DNA of 64,000 nucleotides, from positions 62,001 to 126,000 of the forward strand of contig JABCZZ010000001.1 in the NCBI GenBank assembly GCA_013289445.1, in the 5' to 3' direction. Shown in pieces: positions 59,536-64,000 of this stretch (position 1 is its first letter; each line of letters opens with the position of its first letter). The stretch is from Alphaproteobacteria bacterium (lineage in GTDB: Bacteria; Pseudomonadota; Alphaproteobacteria; Rickettsiales; JABCZZ01). The notes beneath the pieces are model-generated. The model saw nothing but the letters and a program-made list of their open reading frames with translations, did not search any database and had not been told where the DNA came from. Made by a program: the position numbers and the translations under genes.

Positions 59536-61344
59536 TTACTGGAAATAATCTTTTGCAATTTTATCTTTGGCCGCCGCAAATCCGCCAGTAATACCTTTTA
59601 CTCCCACTCTGCCCAAGGTTTTCGCCGCGCCTGTAAAGCCCCCGGTGCCGCTGGCCGCAGCAGATTTCATTGATTCACCCGCTCCCTGCAGGCCCGCAAT
59701 GATAGCACTTTCCAGCGGGATGCGCGCTTCTTTTGCCAGCTCCAGTCCTACTGAACCGGTAATCGTGCGCGCCATTTCCGGGATAGTATCTATGAGCCGC
59801 CACATCACACGCGCTGTAATGAAAAATGCGAGCAGCGTCATGCATAACTGTCGTATGGGAACTCCGAGCCGCAGTCGCGTGACGCCGCCGAAGGCAAGCG
59901 AGGCCATGGCGGACAACACACGGTTTACGCCGTTGATGACCGCCGATTTTACACGATGATACACTCTGGTGACAGCACCGGAAGCCGTGTTGACCACACT
60001 TGCCCAGAATCCCTCGGAATCGAGATCAACGGGGTTGTTATCATCACTGCGCCCCTGCGGGTCACCGCCGATAGACCATGTCCATAACGTTGCATTCTGT
60101 TCGAGCGCGCATTGCATGAGCAGTTGTTTCTGACTCGGACACGGGCACGGATTGACACTGGGTACGCAGGAAGTGGGCGGCGTACATGAGGCCACCGGGG
60201 TATCGGTATAACCCTTGGGGTTCAATAAATCGGTAAACGAACATACACCGCTGCCATCCCCGCTGCCGTCGGTAGGAATAGCCGTATACACGCAGTTATT
60301 ATTGGCATCGAGCGAGATTGCCTGCGTCGGCACCGTACAAACGGGAGCGCCGCCTGACGTGAGATTGCGCATATTGCCGTCGATGAACATATCCAGCGCC
60401 ATCGTCGCAAAACATAAAAACCCGATAACGAATATCGGCTGGAATATCGTCGAAACGATCAGCTCAATCCATTTGTCAAAAATCCCGCGCACTTCTTTTT
60501 TCTCAAAAAGCAACAGCGGGGCTATAAGCGGCGTAAGTATACACAGGAATGACAGGGTAATATAGGCAAGCAACACCATATACAGTGACCGCAGCAGCAT
60601 CAGGAACACGCTGACGAGCGCTGTAATGCCCATAAGCACCAGAATAATGCCGATGGTGCTGGTAAAGATGGCGGCCGCTACAATGATGAGCAGGCTGGTC
60701 AGGATGACGGGGGTACTCGTTGCCGCTCCCGCGATCGATTTAAACAGACAGTCATAAATCTGCCAGACCGCATACTCCCCCTGCGGCGCATAGAGCTGAG
60801 CCCATACATCGGCAGTGACAGTGCCGGTATTCGTCGGTGGCTGGCAACTGGCTACAGTATTAAATCCGGCGGATACCCAGCCTATCATCTGCCCCATGCC
60901 GTCAGTAAGCGCTATATAAAGGTAACTGGCGTTATCCACCAGAAACAGCATGACCGCGATCCTTATAAACAGTCCCAACCCTTCTTTGGTCAGATCCTTG
61001 ACACTCACAGTCATAAGTTTGATGCCAAACATGACCAGCACAATGGTAATCGCGAGAAAACGATAGCTAAGCAGCGCGGCACTGAGCGATTTAATATAGG
61101 TGAAGGTCGCCTGGTATATGGTCAGCTTCACGCAATATACCAACCCGACACTGAACCCAAGTGAGCTCATTGTGCTCGTCACATTAGTGATGTTGGGCGG
61201 GGTGGAAGTGTCATAAGTAACCTGATTGCAGCCAATGGTTACGGTGCCCGCTTCGGCAGAACCTGCCCAGGCCAGAGTGAGCATCAGCAGCAGAAGTGCA
61301 CTGAGCCGCGGCAGCAGTTTCAGGAATATGCGCGGATGTATCAT
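59536..61344 (-). CDS. virB6: VirB6-like type IV secretion protein with Cys-rich loop
   Basis: A 602-residue VirB6-family membrane protein. It has a signal peptide ending near AEA (residue 32), a Cys-containing periplasmic part, and several membrane helices around residues 80-330. Next is a loop of about 80 residues with about eleven cysteines (VCTVPTQ, NCVY, GVCSF, SCTPPTSC, PCPCPSQ; residues about 335-420), probably disulfide-bonded and facing the periplasm or exterior. A second hydrophobic region and a Gly/Ala-rich end (AASGTGGFTGAAKTLG) follow. It starts at the TGATG overlap with the preceding copy. Confidence 0.88.
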   Translation of the reverse strand: MIHPRIFLKLLPRLSALLLLMLTLAWAGSAEAGTVTIGCNQVTYDTSTPPNITNVTSTMSSLGFSVGLVYCVKLTIYQATFTYIKSLSAALLSYRFLAITIVLVMFGIKLMTVSVKDLTKEGLGLFIRIAVMLFLVDNASYLYIALTDGMGQMIGWVSAGFNTVASCQPPTNTGTVTADVWAQLYAPQGEYAVWQIYDCLFKSIAGAATSTPVILTSLLIIVAAAIFTSTIGIILVLMGITALVSVFLMLLRSLYMVLLAYITLSFLCILTPLIAPLLLFEKKEVRGIFDKWIELIVSTIFQPIFVIGFLCFATMALDMFIDGNMRNLTSGGAPVCTVPTQAISLDANNNCVYTAIPTDGSGDGSGVCSFTDLLNPKGYTDTPVASCTPPTSCVPSVNPCPCPSQKQLLMQCALEQNATLWTWSIGGDPQGRSDDNNPVDLDSEGFWASVVNTASGAVTRVYHRVKSAVINGVNRVLSAMASLAFGGVTRLRLGVPIRQLCMTLLAFFITARVMWRLIDTIPEMARTITGSVGLELAKEARIPLESAIIAGLQGAGESMKSAAASGTGGFTGAAKTLGRVGVKGITGGFAAAKDKIAKDYFQ

Positions 61345-62945
61345 CAGCGCCTCTTGCTCATCATGTCGGAGGCCTGCTTCTTGGCCATGGAAAGCGCCAT
61401 CTTCCCGCCTACTTTGGCCAGTGATGCGCCGCCCGTGGCATAGGCTTCCGCCGCCTCAATCGCAAGATTTTTTACCGCCTCCACCGTATTTTTGACCAGC
61501 GCCTCGCCAAACTGTGCCGATTTGGTAACGCCCTGCATCGAGCCTCTGGCGCCGGGTGAAACAAGATCCGAAGCAAGGTCTGGGATATAGCTGAGTGTTT
61601 TGTACATTACATACGCAAGGAGCGCCGCGGTACAGAACGCAAGCAATACATTGACGAGCCACGTGGCTGCCGATTCGCCCATATTGCTTGCTATCGTGGC
61701 AACATCGAGAGCCATTACCTTGATACCAAAGCTGGTCATGGTAGGATGCGCTGAATTTTCAAAGCAGCTGGCTTTTACATTCTCATTTCGCACCGTACCT
61801 AAAGCGCCGCCATTGGTAGATGCAACCGCTGGACCGCCGGGTGTTGCCGTGCTGGTACAGTTGCCCTGCGTATCATTTGTGGTATTACCCAATGCGACAT
61901 GCGCACCGCCTTTATAGGAGGCGATATTATTGTTCACGCCTACTGAAAATGCACTATTGGATGCGTTATACGTGGTGCTTCCAGTAATCTGACTCCAAAT
62001 AGAGTATTGGCCGGAGAACACCGCCACATCCAGAGCCACCAGCATCATTCCCATATATCCCAGCGTAATGATCGGCAGCAGCACATAGGCAAAAACAATA
62101 TTCAGCCATTTCTGGAAGTAATCAAACGTGTTTCTGAATACCATCAGCGGAACGAAAATATACCCCAGCGTGAATAAGAACGAAAGTGCGAGTACCGACA
62201 TGAGATACATGTGGATGAACCTTGTGGCGGCAAACACCAGGGCGATGATGAAATAGATGGCCACGAACACGATGATCACGCCCGTGCCGGCGGTAAAAAA
62301 CAGCATGAGCAGCATCGCACCGATACCAATCGTGCCGCTCCAGATGAGGATGATATCAAAGAAACAATCCCATCGGTCCCAAAGCCGGAAGCTTGCGGTT
62401 CCCGTATCGGCGGTATTGCAGACAAGGTTATAAAATCCGCTGGAATTAATTTGTGTGGCAGCATCGGAAATGGAGTCCGACAATCCTTTTAAGATAATCA
62501 GGATGTACATGTAAAAAGTGGGGGCCTGGGTAAGGAAAAAGACGATGCCGCCGATTTTTAATGCCAGCGTTAACGTCGTGGCCTTAATGCGCTGCACATC
62601 ACCCAAAATGAGTTTAACGCCGAACAAGGCGACGACAAAAGTGAGAAATATCTCCACTATTCCAAGATAAAATCCCTGCGCATGGTTTAGAAAGGCGCCG
62701 GTGGCAACAGGAATAATTCCGGCGGCCGGATCGGTAAAGCATTGCACCAAGGGGCCGGCAAATTTATCCGGAGCGGCCGTCCTGAGGCATCCGCAGAAAG
62801 TAATGGCATTGGTTGTGCTCATGCCCCCGGCTGACTGCGCAGCAGAGACCGCATCGGACACGCAATCTGCATGCGCCGCGCTTGCAGACAATTCCGTAAT
62901 GAGGAACATGCTGCATGTCAGTAGAATCCAGACCCATTTAGCCAC
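61344..62945 (-). CDS. virB6: VirB6-like type IV secretion protein, first of three
   Basis: A 533-residue VirB6-family protein. GTG 62945 is chosen: it overlaps the virB4 stop by 8 nt and starts an ideal signal peptide (KWVWILLTCSMFLITELSASAAHA) cleaved before DCVSD. A longer in-frame reading runs into virB4. The mature part has cysteines in ITFCGCLRTAAP and LVQCF, a set of membrane helices (about residues 90-300), and a Thr/Asn/Gly-rich loop with ASYKGGAHVALGNTTNDTQGNC before the last helices. The C-terminus is charged. Expected in the VirB6 core position of an rvh-like secretion system. Confidence 0.88.
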   Translation of the reverse strand: MAKWVWILLTCSMFLITELSASAAHADCVSDAVSAAQSAGGMSTTNAITFCGCLRTAAPDKFAGPLVQCFTDPAAGIIPVATGAFLNHAQGFYLGIVEIFLTFVVALFGVKLILGDVQRIKATTLTLALKIGGIVFFLTQAPTFYMYILIILKGLSDSISDAATQINSSGFYNLVCNTADTGTASFRLWDRWDCFFDIILIWSGTIGIGAMLLMLFFTAGTGVIIVFVAIYFIIALVFAATRFIHMYLMSVLALSFLFTLGYIFVPLMVFRNTFDYFQKWLNIVFAYVLLPIITLGYMGMMLVALDVAVFSGQYSIWSQITGSTTYNASNSAFSVGVNNNIASYKGGAHVALGNTTNDTQGNCTSTATPGGPAVASTNGGALGTVRNENVKASCFENSAHPTMTSFGIKVMALDVATIASNMGESAATWLVNVLLAFCTAALLAYVMYKTLSYIPDLASDLVSPGARGSMQGVTKSAQFGEALVKNTVEAVKNLAIEAAEAYATGGASLAKVGGKMALSMAKKQASDMMSKRR

Positions 62946-64000
62946 GATTGCGTACCCGCTCTGTGAAAATAGGCAGCCATTGTTCAGGATCGTCACCCAC
63001 CTCTTTACGCACTTCGTCAAGTATGACCACGGTTTCAGCACGGCCGGAGAGCACCATGATAATGTCTTCCATCCCCGAAAGATCGATACGCGCCACCACC
63101 ACGTCCTTGCCCTGTTTCACCAGGAAGTAACGTGAGCCGGGATCGGTGGTCTTCAGCAAGTTGAATTCGCGCTCCGAAAGCATAAAGGCCTTGCGGTAAA
63201 CATCGGTCGCTTTCGGATTGGGCAGGAAGATCTGTGTCGCCGTCTGCTGAATCAGCGTATCGCTGATGGAGCTGTTGGTGGCATCTTCCACGCTCTGCGT
63301 TGCAAAAATCACGAAGGCATTAAGTTTACGCAGCACCTTGAGCCAGTCTTTAATTTTGCTGGCGAAAATCTTGTTGTCGATAAGGGCCCAGGCTTCGTCG
63401 AGCACCACCATCGTGGGTGTGCCATCCAGCGCAAGATTGATTTTGTGGAAAAGATACAGCAGCACCGGCGCCAGCGTTGATTTATTCTGCAGCACTTCGC
63501 CCATTTCAAAACCGAAAACGGAAGACTGGCTGAAATCGACCGTATCTGTAAGATTGTCGAACAGGCCGGCATACTGGCCGCCGCCATGCCACATTTTAAG
63601 GCGCCCTGCAAGGGTTCCCGGGCCTTCCATGCCAAAGAACGGCGCGATGTTATGCAGCACCCGGTTTTCCTGCTCGAGCTTGTAATTACCTTCGATCGCT
63701 TCGGTGATGCGCCCCTGATCTTCAGCAGTGAACGGCTCGTCGTTGGTCGTCACCAGCACACGCAGCCATTCGCCGATAAAATTGCGATTCTCCATCGTAT
63801 CGGGAAGTTGCAGCGGGTTGAAATCGCATTTGGAGCCGGGTTCGATCAGGTTATACACGCCGTTGAGCGAGCGAATAAAAATTTCAGCGCCGCGGTCTTT
63901 ATCAAAGAAGAACAGGCGGCAGCGGAATTTTTGCGCCTGCGCGCACAGGAAGTTCATCAGCACGGTTTTACCGGCACCGGTCGGGCCGATTACCGTGGTA
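62938..64000 (-). CDS. virB4: VirB4 type IV secretion ATPase, C-terminal part (cut by window edge)
   Basis: ATPase powering the type IV secretion channel. Open to the window edge, about 354 codons. The Walker A GPTGAGKT is encoded at about 63966-63989, so the window holds the motor domain. Further: LFFFDKDRGAEIFIRSLNG, the Walker B GTPTMVVLDEAWALID, NAFVIFATQSVEDATNSS (motif C-like), LPNPKATDVYRKAFMLSEREFNLLK and the end LPIFTERVRNRG, all as in VirB4/RvhB4. It is followed directly by the first virB6-like gene. Confidence 0.95.
   Translation of the reverse strand, partial: TTVIGPTGAGKTVLMNFLCAQAQKFRCRLFFFDKDRGAEIFIRSLNGVYNLIEPGSKCDFNPLQLPDTMENRNFIGEWLRVLVTTNDEPFTAEDQGRITEAIEGNYKLEQENRVLHNIAPFFGMEGPGTLAGRLKMWHGGGQYAGLFDNLTDTVDFSQSSVFGFEMGEVLQNKSTLAPVLLYLFHKINLALDGTPTMVVLDEAWALIDNKIFASKIKDWLKVLRKLNAFVIFATQSVEDATNSSISDTLIQQTATQIFLPNPKATDVYRKAFMLSEREFNLLKTTDPGSRYFLVKQGKDVVVARIDLSGMEDIIMVLSGRAETVVILDEVRKEVGDDPEQWLPIFTERVRNRG

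Overview
The window reads as chromosomal DNA of a flagellated, aerobic alphaproteobacterium, most like a deep-branching, metabolically versatile member of the Rickettsiales or a close relative (inference). Three observations support this. The right end carries virB4 followed by three tandem, extended VirB6 genes, an arrangement typical of the Rickettsiales rvh type IV secretion system. Complex I genes follow the alphaproteobacterial order nuoABCDEFGH, and an NDUFA9-type protein is encoded nearby. At the same time the cell keeps glutamate synthase, dapA, queG, flagellar genes and polyhydroxybutyrate (PHB) genes that strict Rickettsiaceae have largely lost. Coding density is high and most genes are translationally coupled through ATGA or TGATG overlaps.

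Layout. 1-10346 (minus): a nuoA-to-nuoH operon, with nuoH cut by the window edge, interleaved with six non-nuo genes: a GNAT acetyltransferase, a membrane protein, two exported proteins (one DUF3298-like), a 141-residue unknown and a YbjQ-like protein. 10347-13763: a divergent spacer with a dyad, a repetitive Gly/Thr/Asn-rich exported protein, a type IV prepilin-like protein and tRNA-Leu(CAG). 13872-22974 (plus): NDUFA9-like protein, gltD-gltB, a GST, queG and a glutaredoxin. 23064-27991 (minus): a tightly overlapped surface-glycan operon, fcl-like/hddA/wzt/wzm/gmhA/hddC, pointing to GDP-activated heptose and ABC export. 28054-32292: a patch of poorly recognised genes, a Bcr/CflA-type MFS transporter and tRNA-Ala(GGC).

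32410-35591 (plus): flgF-flgG-flgA-flgH with a candidate sigma-54 promoter and a strong intrinsic terminator. 35613-42663 (minus): a DacA-type carboxypeptidase with a SPOR domain, three tandem prepilins, a methyltransferase, smpB, dapA and an isolated, shortened flagellin-like protein. 42797-50051: lepA, a YdcH-like small protein, lolA, ftsK, a HExxH putative metalloprotease and an FkbM methyltransferase. 50091-54188: a PHB cluster (phaB, phaA, phaC, an overlapping phasin/PhaE-like gene, and divergent phaR). 54222-57477: a small hydrophobic protein, htpG with a near-consensus sigma-32 promoter, and a divergent Sec-exported ankyrin-repeat protein. 57502-64000 (minus): three VirB6-like proteins preceded by the C-terminal part of virB4.

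The most unusual items are the interleaved nuo operon, the virB6 array with distinctive appended domains, the family of four paralogous prepilins without any visible pilus machinery, the out-of-frame overlap of the phasin-like gene with phaC, and the orphan flagellin-like gene. No CRISPR array, insertion sequence or replication origin was seen.
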